Assembly (NCBI RefSeq): GCF_949987535.1
Contig: NC_080079.1
Location: 50,455,000-50,518,999 of the forward strand
DNA: 64,000 bases
Direction: 5' to 3'
From: Balaenoptera acutorostrata
Lineage: Eukaryota; Chordata; Mammalia; Artiodactyla; Balaenopteridae
Below are positions 47,540-60,045 of the stretch, in pieces. Numbering within the stretch: the first letter of the stretch is position 1; every line of letters starts with the position of its first letter. The position numbers were made by a program, and so were the translations under genes. A model generated the notes under the pieces. That model saw nothing but the letters and a program-made list of their open reading frames with translations. It was not told the DNA's origin and did no database searches.

Positions 47540-47740
47540 TAATTAACATTTACTGTGACCCTTCTATGTGCCAGATACTACATTTAATTCTCACAGCCAC
47601 CTTAACCTTTTAGAGGAAGAAACAGAAGTTTTGAGAAATGAAGTACCTTTTCTAAGATTACATAGCTAATAAAGAGGCAGAGCCAAGGTTCAGACTCTGA
47701 TGTCAATTATTATAATGCTCCATGGCACTAAACACCTGTC
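47540..47740 (-). repeat. MIR SINE
   Basis: Reversed MIR: acccttctatgtgccagata, ttctcacagccaccttaacc and aagaggcagagccaaggttc. Confidence 0.85.
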
Positions 47741-48224
47741 AGTTTCTTAATTTATTTTAAAAATTTTATGATAATATAATATTAGAGCAGAGAAAGCAGA
47801 GTAAAATAATGATTTGGATTATGAACTGTTTTAGTACCTCAAAAGTACTAAAGAGTGATGTTGACCTTTTAAAAATTCCTATGACGGTCACTGTGAAAGA
47901 GAATATAAAATACCTTCAAGTCAAAATATTAGGCTTTTGAGTAGAAAAAAAGTAACAAATAAATAAGTATACATTTAATATTATCAAAAGAGAACCAAGT
48001 TAAAAAAAAAAACAAAAAAACTAGTTCTATTCTAAAGCAACACTTTTTGAAAGACTGCAGATCACCAGCGTAGGCTGGCTCGAAGCAGCATTTTTCAGAG
48101 TTAACTTCATGGAAGACTAATCCCTATAAAAATATTGAAAGATAATGAGTTTCCACAGTCAAACAAGTTTGAGAAATGCCGGACTTAACGCTAAACCAGT
48201 TTCTTCACTGGTTACAAACAGTAC

Positions 48225-48600
48225 AACATAGCGCCTGGAGCCCTCTGGAGTCAGACTATCTGGGTTTGAATCCCTGCTCTTCCACCTCCTGGCCTAGACA
48301 TGATATTTGGAACATGTTATTTCACTACTCTGGGTCTCAGGTTTCCCACCTGTAAAAAAAAAAAAAAAAAAAGAGACAATTGCAAAGACAGATTTGTTGT
48401 AAAGATTAGAAAGATTAAAACATCTGGGGTTGAGATATGGGGATATATGTATATGTATAGCTGATTCACTTTGTTATAAAGCAGAAACTAACACACCATT
48501 GTAAAGCAATTATACTCCAATAAAGATTAAAAAAAAAAAATCTGGGGTTGTTAGAACAGAGCCTTAAAATAGTAAGTGCTTGATAAATGTTAAATTATTA
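48225..48600 (+). repeat. MIR SINE split by L1 scrap
   Basis: Head tctggagtcagactatctgg and gtttgaatccctgctcttcc, an expanded A-run at 48353-48371, and tail ttagaacagagccttaaaat, then agtgcttgataaatgtt after the L1 insertion. Confidence 0.85.
48431..48530 (+). mobile_element. Very short L1 3' end inside MIR
   Basis: About 100 bp: agctgattcactttgttata, attatactccaataaagatt, then A tail. TCTGGGGTTG occurs on both sides (48422-48431 and 48540-48549). Edges are uncertain by a few bases. Confidence 0.85.
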
Positions 48601-48859
48601 GTAGTAACATCATTTCCCTGAGCCTTTATTAACCTGATAAAAGTTGATGCTCATCATGAATCTCCAAGGAGCCAAGGGATATACCTAGTATGCAGTTTCC
48701 CAAACTTATATGATAGAACCCACTTTTCCACAGACCATCCCTCAAGACTGGTTAATGTCTTTTAAAATCAAAACAAAACAAACAAACAAAAAATACTATG
48801 AGAAACAATAAAGAATTCAATTACTAAAATTAAATCTGTTTAAAAAAAATACAAGTGTA

Positions 48860-49012
48860 GTGCTTCCCAGCTGGTGAACACATCAAGGTGCAGGAAGGGT
48901 GGCATGTGGAAGAAGGCATGGGAAGCTCCACGCCCCTTCCCCCATACCTTGCCCTACGTATCTCTTCCATTTGGCTGTTCCTGAGTTGTATCCTTAATAA
49001 GCCAGTAATATC
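48860..49012 (+). repeat. MLT2-like ERVL LTR fragment
   Basis: aggaagggtggcatgtggaa, gaagctccacgccccttccc and ttccatttggctgttcctga follow the end of MLT2 LTRs as I remember them. The end is decayed. Confidence 0.65.
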
Positions 49013-49400
49013 TCCTTACAGATTCCAGCACATGGGTTCAGTGTCTGGAACCTGTACATGTAGTAGAATAGTGCATTGTTTTATTTTCCATTCTCATAGC
49101 CCTCAGTGGCTTCAAGTGATCACATCTCATCACAGTAGTCATTCAATTATCCAAGATACTATGCGGAACCTATTCATCATCACCCAGCCTGCAATCATTT
49201 GAATAAGGACATGAATGGTTTCCGTTATCAAGATACATCTATTTAAGTCTCATATCTGTTGTATAGAAGTCAATATTCAAATGATGGCGTGTTTTCCGTT
49301 TGGTATTTATTGTGCCCATTTGGCAAATTTACAGTCATTACCAGAGTGCTGATCATGCTACCCTTCCATTTAGAATTTTTTCTAAGCAGTATGTGTCAGG
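49013..49400. other. No gene seen
   Basis: Unclassified; the short overlapping ORFs show no features. Confidence 0.45.
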
Positions 49401-49404
49401 ATCT

Positions 49405-49889
49405 TCAGAAATGCTTACACCCTTTGATCAAACAAATCAATTTCCAAGGATCTATACTCTGGAAATAAATAAGAATACAAGATAAAACCTTAAATACACA
49501 TATTGCATCATTGTTTAATATTGTGGAAAATTAGAAATACTAAAGAAGTCTAGGGAATTCCCTGGTGGCCCAGTGGTTAGGACTCAGAGCTCTCACTGCT
49601 GAGGGCCCAGGTTCCATCTCCGGTCCAGGAACTAAGATCCCGCAAGCTGAGTGGTGCAGCCATAAATAAATAAATAAGTCTAATTTTAGGGGAAGGATTA
49701 AACAAAGAGTGGTACATTACTTGTATTACACAGTCATTACAAATTATATTTGAAAGATTATGAGTAATGCTATGTGAAAAAGCAAGTTACTAGTTTATTT
49801 TTGTAGTATAAGCATAATTTTCTAAAACAAGCCAACAAAACACCAAGTAATCAAAATTTAAGATAAAAACTAAATCTAAAAATACGCCG
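49405..49889 (+). repeat. Old L1 fragment, split by SINE
   Basis: Decayed plus-strand L1 text such as caaggatctatactctggaa and gcatcattgtttaatattgt. Weakly supported. Confidence 0.5.
49553..49675 (+). repeat. Short CHR-like SINE
   Basis: Head gggaattccctggtggccca to (AAAT)n. AAGTCTA at 49546-49552 and 49676-49682. Confidence 0.92.
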
Positions 49890-50256
49890 AGGACTTCCCT
49901 GGTGGCGCAATGGTTAAGAATCCGCCTGCCAATGCAGGGGACATGGGTTCAAGCTCTAGTCCGGGAAGATCCCACATGCCACGGAGCAACTAAGCCCATG
50001 CGCCACAACTACTGAGCCTGCGCTCTAGAGCCCGCGAGCCACAAATACTGAGCCCTCGTGCCACAACTACTGAAGCCCGTGAGCCTAGAGCCCGTGCTCT
50101 GCAACAAGAGAAGCCACTGCAATAAGAAGCCTGCGCACCGCAACAAAGAGTAGCCCTTGCTCGCCGCAACTAGAGAAAGCCCGAGGGCAACAGTGAAGAC
50201 CCAACGCAGCCAAAAATAAATAAATTAATTAATTTTTAAAAAAACATAAAAAAAAA
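49890..50256 (+). repeat. CHR SINE, long form
   Basis: Head aggacttccctggtggcgca to a mixed A-rich tail. It lies 55 bp before the FAU pseudogene. Confidence 0.92.
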
Positions 50257-50310
50257 ATACACCCAGTGACATGGCACACAGCAGGCGGAGAGGACATGCA
50301 CACCCTCATT

Positions 50311-50812
50311 CCTTCCTCTTTCTCAACTCCATCTTCACGTTAGCGGCAGTGGTAAAGCGGTTCAGTCGCCAACATGCAGCTGTTTGTCTGCACGCAGGAG
50401 CTACACGCTCTCCAGGTGACCGGCCAGGTGACAGATCAAGGCTCATGTAGCCTCGTTGGAGGGCCTCATTCCAGAAGATCAGATCCTGCTCCTGCAGGAT
50501 GAGGCTACCCTGGGCCAGTGTGGGGTGGAGGCTGTGAGCACTCTGAGCACTCTGGAAGTAGCCAGCCGCATGTTTGGAGGTAAAGTCCATGGTTCCCTGA
50601 CCCGTGCCAGGAGAGTAAGAGGTCAGATTCCCAAGGTGGCCAAACAAGAGAAAAAGAAAATGGGCCGGGCCAAGAAGCGTATGAAGTACAACCAGTGCTT
50701 TGTCAATGTTGTGCCCGCCTCTGGCAAGAAGGGCCCCAATGCCAACTCTTAAGTCCTTTGTAATCTTGGCTTTCTCTAATAAAGCCACTTAGCCCAATCC
50801 AAAAAAAACCCC
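50311..50812 (+). pseudogene. FAU: FAU (FUBI-RPS30) processed pseudogene
   Basis: An intronless copy of the mRNA for the ubiquitin-like protein FUBI fused to ribosomal protein S30. It includes 5'UTR-like sequence ending ttcagtcgcc, an ATG at 50374 (MQLFVCTQELHALQVTGQ), the FUBI-S30 junction GGKVHGS, and the C-terminus [14 protein letters not shown] and stop at 50750-50752. AATAAA lies at 50778 and an A-rich tail begins about 50801. It is broken: roughly eight bases are missing after codon 18, shifting the frame until about 50456. A further five-residue deletion precedes DEATLGQ, STL is duplicated, and Lys residues are lost from both lysine runs. It is a retrocopy and is not expected to make protein. 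It lies directly after a CHR SINE. Confidence 0.93.
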
Positions 50813-51378
50813 CAAAACCCAAGAAACAAAAAATGAATAAATAAATAAACAAACACCCAAATGTCAACTATGGTTGATTTGAGCCATAGGTGACCCTTCT
50901 TCCTACTTCTCTACATATTCCAAGTTTTCTTTATGGAGTATGTCAATTTTGCTTAACTCTCACTTGATACCACTTGCCTTTGAGCTAAAGTTCTACTAGA
51001 TGACAAAACAAAGCAAACTGGCCTAGTGGTCAAAGATGGGAAAAGTGTGAAATGTGATTTCTTTCAAAGGTTATTTATCATTTTGTGAGAGGCAGAAATG
51101 GTTAAACATACAACGAAGTCATATTACCTGCTAGCAAAATTGTTCTTAGTTTGTACAATGAAATCACATACATCAGTATTTCTTAGTGTTCTGCAAAAAC
51201 ACCATGCATCATGATTCTAAGTATTTTGTGACCTGAGGAAGTCTGAAAGCATGTTTAAAATATGCCAAATATTAATGTAGTGTAACCTTTGGTTTTAAGG
51301 CATATTGGGAGAGGTAAAACTCTCAGAATATTATTTTGTAACTTTATCAATTGATACATTTTCTAAATGTCCAAAAAC
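50813..51378. other. No gene seen
   Basis: The A-rich pseudogene tail with (AAAT)n, then unclassified sequence. Confidence 0.45.
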
Positions 51379-51387
51379 AGACATTTA

Positions 51388-51510
51388 CGGAATTCCCTGG
51401 CGGTCCATCCAGTTAGGACTTGGCACTTTCACTGCTGTGGCCTAGATTCAACCCCTGGTGCAGGAACTAAGATCCTGAAAGCTGCCCCGCGCGGCCAAAA
51501 AAAAAAAAAA
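51388..51510 (+). repeat. Short CHR-like SINE
   Basis: Head ggaattccctggcggtccat with a pure A tail. Exact duplication AGACATTTA at 51379-51387 and 51511-51519. Confidence 0.94.
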
Positions 51511-51519
51511 AGACATTTA

Positions 51520-52929
51520 ACATGTAGTATTTCAGGTTATACTTTATAACTTAAATATGGCTTAACTATTGCTGCAATATTACTAAATTTACATGCCTTT
51601 AAAGAGATCAAGAACTATTTATACTGCCATTCCCTCCTTTTGTGACTCAGAAATTTTTACACTCTCTCTTAACCTGGTGTCTGCTGTGCAAAGGCCTGAA
51701 GACCTAATGATTTCTCACCCCAATATGGACTCAGGGTTACTTCTACCCATATGCCCACCCCTTAGAGACAAGTTTGTCAAGGCCAAAAAATCAAGTGAGC
51801 ACCAATCGCTTCCACCCCTGCCTTCCTCCTTTCCCAGGGCTAAGCCTTGCCAAAAAGAAAACAGCCCCATGCTAGGGTTCTTTATGCTGAGCAAAAGCCA
51901 CAGACTGCTAAACACTGCCAAGTAGACCTGAAAACAATGAACTCATCTAGCTTTGTGCATAACCCAGAACCTCAGTCTGTCAGCATCAACGCATTTTTCC
52001 CATAAAATTAATAAAAATTTTGAGATTAGCTAAAATCACCATATTCTTACAATCATCCAAAACGCAAGCCCCTATGATTAATCCCTCTTTCCTGCTGCAC
52101 TCTGATCTCATTTCTGCTCTGTACTGTCTCCCTCTTCGACCATCACACACCCTCCAATAGCTATACTTCCTGATAACCCTTTACACTGTTCCACTGCAAA
52201 CAAATTCCCTAAACCCCCACCAATTTAAATTGGTTGCCAGCAGTCTTGCTCTCTAAACTAATCTGGGTGCGAGATATTCTCTCCCACTCAGCAAACGTGA
52301 AGCACGTAAGTCATGCCTTGTTCACCATCACAGTTCTTTACCCTCAAATAAAGGTACGTCTTTTGAGGTTTAAGTCATCTGTTGCTACCTCTCTCTTCTT
52401 GTCATCCACTGGTCTCTTGGTCACTCTCCCACATTCACTAAAGGCTTTGGAACCTGGTTCAAAATCTTTCCACCCCTTGCTCTGCCACCATTCTGAGCAA
52501 CTCACTTCCTGTGTAGCTGACTCCTGTAAAATTCTAGATCTACAGTTCCCTTATCTCAACTCCAGGAACCTTCACTTTCTCTCCACTTCAGAAACCCATT
52601 CCATAGCCAGATCTTGCATTCAGTCAAAACCAGCAACTGCTCCTATTTAATCTTAAAATCCAATATCCAGTCTTGACCCCTTCATTTCCCAGCAGCTACT
52701 TTCTGGTTTCATTTGTTTGCTACTGAGCCTAGACTCAATGGCCCAGAACTTGAAATGCTCTAACTACTGTAATATCTTGCATCCTTACTCTGTCTGCCAT
52801 ACTGGCCTGTAAAACTCAAACCAAAATCAATCCAGTTGTTCAACTTGTCTGCTCAGCCCCTCAGGCTGGTGAGGCCTGAGAGATGGGGGAAAAAATCATC
52901 ACACAACTATATATACCAGAGCCATGAAA
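51520..52929 (+). other. C/T-rich stretch, possibly L2 upstream part
   Basis: Pyrimidine-biased sequence with many CCT and CTC words, like the 5' part of the adjacent L2. The 138-codon ORF at 52234 and the 110-codon ORF at 51593 have no domain I know. Weak. Confidence 0.4.
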
Positions 52930-53920
52930 AATTATTACAATTCTTTTAAGTAATCCCATTCAGTTAGCCCTCTCATTTCTCTCAATGAAATTCTCCCTTT
53001 CTCCTCAAACTCTCCCCTACAATCACCATCACCATCCTCTATAATCTCAGCTGATGAGGTGATCCCCCCACTTCACTGAAAAATTCATCAAGTGTGTTGA
53101 TGCCCCAAATTCCTCACCTACCACCCAAACACTTTTCTCCATCTGCACCATCCTTTCTTTATTCCTACTTCCGTGGAAACAATATTCCTATTCCTACTGA
53201 AACCTAGTATCCTCACTCTGTTCCCTCTACTCTTAAGGACAATGTTCAATCAATCTCACATACCTCCTTCTTCTTGTATCATCAACTTCTCCCTTCCTTC
53301 TGACTCTTTCCATTTAGCATATAAACATGCTGAACTGTCTCTCATCTTGATAGAATATGCCCTCTACCTATGATCCTGTATCTCTACAAGCTTTTTGAAA
53401 AGAATGTCTGCACTTACTGCTTCCACTCTCTCACAACTATTCACTCTAGTTCTCAGCAACCAGGCATTTATCTCTACCATGGAGATTCCACTGAAACTGT
53501 TCTATAGAAGATGATCAATCAGCTAGTTGCTGCTCTGTCCTTATAGTAGCTGACCTATTTTCTACATTTGACACTGCTGACCACTCTTTTCTTAAAACTT
53601 CTCAGTCTTCATTTAATGACATTTACTGAAAACCTACTTTATGATAAGAACTGTGGATAAAATGATGAACATGATGGTCTTAGTCCTCAAGAAACTTAAA
53701 ATCGAGTTGGGGAAGCTTTTATGGTAATTCATACTCATATTTCAACCTCTCAGATCCTTCCTTCCTTTCTCTACCCAGCCCTTAGATTCTGACACTCCCC
53801 CAGGGCTCCCCTCTTTGCTCTTCTAACATCCACCCCAGGATTACTGTATCTACATTACCTACTCACTGATGATGACAAAATTTACATCTCTAGCTGAGAA
53901 TTCTATCCGGAGTTCTGGAC
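52930..53920 (+). repeat. L2 LINE, ORF2 region
   Basis: Parallels the L2 at 23230: ctacatttgacactgctgac and tgatgatgacaaaatttaca. The second phrase is the L2 sequence that became a minisatellite in the other copy. Confidence 0.75.
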
Positions 53921-55329
53921 CCTTTTACTCTACGAAAAGATACTGGTACTTGGATATTTCACTATCTTGATAATATCCTTTGATATACAAAAGTTTTCAA
54001 TTTTGACGAAGTCAATTTATCTATTTTTTCTTTGGCTATTTGTGCTTTTGGTGTTCTATTTAAGGAACTGCTGCCTAGTCTAAGATCATAAATATTTATA
54101 CCTACATTTTTTCTAAGACTTTTACAGCTTCAACTCTTACAGTTAGCTCCTTAATCCACTGAAACCATAATTCTTGAAAGATAAGGATTTCAATGGCAGT
54201 ATCTGAAGGCTTAAGAGTAAAAAGAACTTTTTAAATTCTAAAACCATGGCTTTAAATATCACACCCCAAGGCAAGAAAACTCTGCTGGCAGAGTTTATAC
54301 TGTAAACTACAGCACAGAGGAAGTAGCAGATGGTGATGTAAATACAATTCTTCCAAGGCAATTGAGAGGACATAAAACCCTGGAAGAGGAGTGCAGAAAG
54401 AAAGAGGAATTAGTAATAGCTTAGATACAAGTTCAAAATTCTTACTACCTTCTGTCTCATCTACGGCTAAGTCTCAAGGTGAGGAAGGGTGAGAAAGATC
54501 TCCAGTATGTTTGTGGGGAAGGACCCAGAATAGAAGATAATTATGTTTCCCCTTCCCAAGTTATGGTCCAGGGAACTGCAAGCCTTTTAGCAAAAGCTTG
54601 CAACTAACACTACATCAATGTAGTAGGGGAGCAATACCAATGACATGCCCAGACCACACTCCTGAAAAGCTACCTCAGAGTCCCAAGCGTGCCAGCAAAA
54701 TGTGGAAACCATTAAGGAGTTTGCCTTGGGTCAGTGGGCCCAAAAGAGCCTGGGTTTAAGGAGGACCCAGCACTCACAGACCCGCTGACCAGAGGCCATG
54801 GAAGCATCAGGGACATCAGCCTCAGATGCAGCAGAGCAGACAGGGCCACTCAAGATTAAGCCAGTACAAGGTACAACCTAGTAGTGGCCAAGGGCAGAGG
54901 ATGGCACAAAGATGAGAGGCCCCTTCCTCAATGCCAGAAAATATTATAAGGCTTCTCTATGAATACCTTCCACCCCAGAAAAAAAAAAGGGGGGGATGTG
55001 AAAAAACTGAACATTTATCCAAAGGACTGATTATTTACCCAAGGGTCTGAGTAAACCTGGAATTAACTAATAAATTAGACCAGAAGGTACTGACTTTATC
55101 CTAAATTGGCAAGATTGCTATTACCCAGTAGAAATAAGAAGCTCCAGAGTTAAGGAAGTTTCAGTTATAGAGAAATAATGAAAGTTACATGTTTGCACAT
55201 TCAAATTTGTAGTTTACAAAATTTATGCCCACTACACTTGCAATTGGGTTTCTCACTGAACAAAAAGTAAAAAGGTAAAGCCCTTGCCGACATAATCTAC
55301 CTCTCCAAAATCACACTGGTTTCTATCCA
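53921..55329. other. No gene seen; part L1-like
   Basis: 53940-54160 resembles reversed L1 (ttggctatttgtgcttttgg, aaggaactgctgcctagtct). The rest is unclassified. Confidence 0.45.
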
Positions 55330-55625
55330 TTCCTAAAATATGTCGAGGTCTTTCCTCTCTCATGGCTTCTCCACATGCTGTTTCCTTCACTTGTACCCAC
55401 AGCTCTTTATATAGGTTGCTCCAACTCAGCCTTTAGTTTCAATGTAAATGTTTCTTCCTTGAAAAGGGCTCTCTGGCCACCCTATCTAAAGCAGCACAGC
55501 ACCCTGTTACTTCTTCTCTAGCACTCCTTGCAATCTAACTTCCCAAGCTCTGTCCTTGTCTGTCTTGTTCACTGCAGGCTCTGGTCAATAATAGGTGCTC
55601 AATAAACAGTTCTACATGAATCAAT
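55330..55625 (+). repeat. L2 3' end
   Basis: ggccaccctatctaaagcag, ttgtctgtcttgttcactgc and ataggtgctcaataaacagt follow the L2 3' terminus. Confidence 0.88.
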
Positions 55626-55714
55626 GAATAATCAAAGTAAAATGTGAGAGAGAAAATAAACTTTAAAATCTTCTAATAAATCTGAGTATTAAGGAGTTTA
55701 AAAATTTAAAGTAG

Positions 55715-56050
55715 GGCTTCCCTGGTGGCGCAGTGGTTGAGAATCTGCCTGCTTAGGCAGGGGACACGGGTTCGAGCCCTGGTCTGGGAAGATCCCACAT
55801 GCCACGGAGCAGCTGGGCCCGTGAGCCACAGCTACTGAGCCTGCGCGTCTGGAGCCTGTGCCCCGCAACGGGAGGGGCCGCGATAGTGAAAGGCCCGCGT
55901 ACCGCGATGAAGAGCGGTCCCCGCACCGCGATGAAGAGTGGCCCCCACTTGCCGTAACCAGAGAAAGCCCTCGCACGAACCGAAGACCCAACACAGCCAA
56001 AAATAAATAAATAAATAAATAAAGTAGCTATAAAAAATTAAAAAAAAAAA
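55715..56050 (+). repeat. CHR SINE, gggcttccc form with 24-bp duplication
   Basis: Same internal 24-bp duplication (55901-55924 and 55925-55948) and the same shortened cgcacgaaccgaagaccc segment as the copy at 22074. Flanking repeat AAAATTTAAAGTA at 55701-55713 and 56051-56063. Confidence 0.95.
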
Positions 56051-56285
56051 AAAATTTAAAGTAGACAACCACCACATTTTAATTTGGATATGAAAGTCAA
56101 ATAAAAGACCATAAATAAGTTCCTATTTCCATTTTAAGAACAATGCAATTACAGAGTTTTACAAAGACAGTTATGTAAATTCATAGGGTGCCTTCTCCAG
56201 ACTAAAGCCATTTAAAACAGAAACACAAAACAGAAACAAATCCAACAAAGAATAAAGACAAGTTTCTTTTAAATTAAAATAAATA

Positions 56286-56400
56286 GGGACTTCCCTGGTG
56301 TCCAGTGATTAAGACTATGCCCTCCTATGCAGGGGGTACGGGTTCATCCCCTGGTTGGGGAGCTAAGATCCCACATTCCTCATGGCCAAAAAACCAAAAC
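56286..56400 (+). repeat. Short CHR-like SINE
   Basis: Head gggacttccctggtgtccag, gcagggggtacgggttcatc, and an A-rich end. Confidence 0.88.
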
Positions 56401-58085
56401 ATAAAACAGAAGTAATATTGTTACAAATTCCATAAAGACTTTAATAATGTAAGATATCAATTCTTCCCATATGAATCTATAACTGTAATGCAACTTTAAG
56501 TAGAATACAAAAGGATCTTGTGTGTGTGTGTGTTTACAATGATCAATATTAGACATACTTAAATATGTAAATAACAACATAAGTTCCAGCTCTCCAAAGT
56601 GATGAGCAAGAGTCAAGCCAACTCATCCTATGAAAACAATCAAAAACACTAGGTGAAATATAAAAAACAAATCCTTAAAAGTCACTAAGCCATAATAAGA
56701 TAGTAAGGAATTACCTAGTTAAAACTGTAAGAGAAAACCAGGAACCTAGAGTAAGTCAGCAATGGAGCTGCTTTTGATCTGAGGGCATTTGATCATGAGG
56801 GAAAATATAAATTTTTGTTTGATGATGTCATAGGGTATGAGGAACACAATTCAAAGCACAGGACCCACATAAAATGATGAGTCTAGTAAGACAGTATCCC
56901 CACAATAATCTGTAACCCTAAAGGGCAACACCCTCACGCTAAAAGTCATCTGAAAGTAAACCAGTCCCTGAAGTCCTATAACCAAGGTCTGCACTGTCTC
57001 ATGGTCCTGGGAATTACAAACCTTGGATTAAGGTGGCACTTTGCCTGACCCCAGGCACCTATAGAATAAAACATAAAAAAATAAAAAGTTGCATAAAAAG
57101 AATAGGTAAGATACATATAAGATAAAGTGAGAGATGACAGAACTGAGTAGAGACAGTATTTGAAGAGGTAACAGTTGAAAATGTCATAGAAGTATGAAAG
57201 ATCCCCATCTCTAGAATCAAAAATCACAAAGAACGAATATACAACAGAGGATATCAGTAAAGTCAATAAATGGTCCTCTGAAGAGACACACCATCTGGTG
57301 AGCTGCCCCACCTGATCTCTTCCCATTTCTTCTCCTGCTTCTCCCCCTCCCCCACCAACACATATACTCACACTCCAGCCACAGTGAACTATGACAGAGC
57401 TACCTAATTCATATCATTTTGACCAGGATTTTCTTTTGTTTAAAAAAAGAAAACACCTGGACCACATTTAGAAGGGGGGGACAAGGATATCACAAGGATA
57501 TCATAAAGATACACATAGATGAGAAATGAAATTAAAATTGGAAAGTCATCTTTCTGACCAAGTCACGTCATAGGTTTCTGGGCCAGCATTTAGACTGGAC
57601 ATGGCAGGCCAAAAGGCACCTGCTGCCCAAAGGCACCTTCCTAAAAGGCAATCAATCATCTGTAGCCTGAGGAACAAGGGATTAAGGTCACATGATCACC
57701 TGAAAGCACGTCCTGCTATGAGGACATAGCAGTGATCTTGATTAAGACCCATAGTACAGCTACAGGTAATTCGGCAAAAAGCATGTTGGTCAACATGATA
57801 ATTTGGCTGAAATGACAATCAAAAATAAATATACCTGTACCAACATTAATTTCTTAGTTTTGATAAATGCATCGTGGCTATATAAGATGTTGATAGTAGG
57901 GAAAGATGGTTGAAGGGAACTCTGTAGTATCTTTACAGCTCTTCTGTAAATCTAAAATTATTTCTAAAGAAAAATTATTTCAAGAAAAATTATTATAAAT
58001 AAAATTATTCGAAATAAAAAATCAATTTTCAAAAGTGGAAAAATCAAAAATACCTAGTCATTGTTTTTGTTTCTGTTTTTCCAAT
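56401..58085. other. No gene seen; partly old repeat
   Basis: A (TG)n tract lies at 56519-56533. 57900-58000 resembles an old LINE 3' end. The 131-codon minus ORF at 56976-57371 is low complexity and matches nothing I know. Confidence 0.4.
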
Positions 58086-58087
58086 TA

Positions 58088-58492
58088 CAGTTTTCCCCCA
58101 CTATGCAAAAGTAGAGCATTCCTCTGAAACCTTTCATAAGCCGAAATGGCGTAAAGTGAAGAAGCAGTTACCTTAGGAGACATCTATGTAATGGATGCAC
58201 AAGACAAATTGAGATAAAGCACAGATGCACACAGGAACAGTTCAAAGCTATGGCTGTTTGATGCTGACATGCTGAGTGTGGTTCCTGAGAAGGAGCTTGG
58301 TGGTGCACCGTCTCTATAATGGCTTGGCTCCCTTCAAGACAAACGCCGAGCGCTATTTTTGCTTTTCACCTTTTTTCATAAAGTGAAAGTCCTCTTCAGA
58401 TTTCTTCTAGGTATTGAAAACCGGTACTAATGTAGGTCTTTCATAAAAGCGAAGTGGAGTAAGATGAATTTTCCAAAAGTGGGGGATACCTG
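58088..58492. mobile_element. 405-bp TIR DNA transposon, Tigger-like
   Basis: Starts CAGTTTTCCCCCACTATGCA and ends AAAGTGGGGGATACCTG, imperfect inverted ends, with TA on both sides (58086-58087 and 58493-58494). A TA target and CAG/CTG ends are the mark of TcMar elements. No transposase ORF. Family not named. Confidence 0.78.
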
Positions 58493-58617
58493 TATTCTAC
58501 CTTAATTACATCATGGAGTGCTTTTATGATCCTAGATATATATTTTTAAGCATTATTCTTTCATATTTCAAATTTTTCAGGTGTTATCCTACTTTTAAAA
58601 ATTCTAATTGATTTTTT

Positions 58618-58734
58618 TTTTTTTTTGTCTGCACTGTGCAGCTTGCAGTATCTTATTTTCCTAACCAAGGATTGAACCTGGGTCGCCTGCAATGGAAGTG
58701 CTGAGTCCTAACCACTGGACTGCCAGGGAATTTC
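58618..58734 (-). repeat. Short CHR-like SINE
   Basis: Minus-strand copy ending in ccactggactgccagggaat. TTGATTTTTT on both sides. Confidence 0.88.
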
Positions 58735-58739
58735 CTATA

Positions 58740-60045
58740 GTTGATTTTTTGCCAATTATTTCTGCTTTCACTGATAACTATAGAGAAAAATTAGAAAAAC
58801 GTAAATGTTCCATATTGAGAACCAATATGAAAAAATTGTGATTTAGATTAGAAACAACATGAATCTATAGAAATAGGTTATGAATAAAATCTAAGCAACC
58901 CTTGCTATCCCATCTAGCCTGTTTCTGAGTTCAGACACCAAGAGCTGGGTCAGTGAAGAACACCTGTAGTTAAAAAGGTATCATGGACTTAGGGATAGTC
59001 TTTCTGTTATTCTCATTTGTACACTTTTTCATTTTTCTCTAAGTAAATGTTAAAATAAATGAAAACCGTAAGAGGCAAGGAATTGGAACTTCTCAGGGCT
59101 TGTTTTTTTTAGTTTTTCCATTTAAACTTTTTCTAATTAATTTAAAGCCAATTGTGATTGCTTCTTGAATGTGGTTGGGTTCACTTTTCTGGTGTTTGTA
59201 TTGTATTTTTTAAAAAGGCAGAAAAGAATATGAAATTACAGAAGATAGTCAAAGTCTATAATTCATTAGACATAAAAAATACCAGATAATTATTATTTAA
59301 AAGTTTCATTTTATACCTGACCTAGAAAAAACACATGAAGGATAAATATTTGCTTTAATTTGAACCTTTCATCAGAAATACCCCACGTTCTTGAAGTCCA
59401 GATATTTGTTCTTTCTGTATTAACACCTTTTCACCGATACTTCATTCTTTTTTTTTTAAACAGCTGACTGGAATTTTCAGTGTGTATGGCTGGCAGATAT
59501 CAACTTCTAGAATCTAAGATGTAATCCCTTTGTGTTTCTTTGGTTTTAGATGGCCCTACAAGAATGCAATCATAAAGATTCTACAGTTGATGAAGACACT
59601 GTGGAGGACAAAACTATGTAAAGGGCACCTTTACATAGCTAACCCATATATCTTCAAAACAGTCTTATCTCAAGCTGTGTTTCTGACAGTATGTTACTGT
59701 AACAGAGACTGTGATGAGGCTGTCATTTCCACCCTTAAGACAAAGATAAGAAGAACTTCTAATTTCAACATAAATGCTAGATTAGTCATCTTAATTTAAG
59801 CCATTTGCCTATGTGTTACACCAACGACAATAAGTTACTGATGGCAGCTTCATCTGAAAATCTGTTGAAATCATTTGAGCACTTGATATTTCATTATAAA
59901 TGCCAGATTTTTTTCCCAGAAGTTGAGGATGGGTTTCTGTTCTGTCTTCTTGTGTGGCAACAGAGCAAACACCACAGCATGGAGTTATTGCCTCGCAAGC
60001 TGTCAATGGTAAAAAGCTGTTCAAAAAAAAGGAGGCATAATCTTA
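58740..60045. other. No gene seen
   Basis: Two consecutive 86- to 89-codon ORFs (59530, 59805) have no recognisable motif. The composition is like the surroundings. Confidence 0.45.

Noticed and set aside
56976..57371. 131-codon minus ORF with a Gly run and aromatic-rich segment
   Set aside because: Low-complexity start, no motif; likely chance in AT-rich DNA.
59553..59621. Possible small plus-strand exon: ttggttttag then ATG and 22 codons ending in TAA
   Set aside because: Weak pyrimidine tract, no homology known to me, and an immediate stop.
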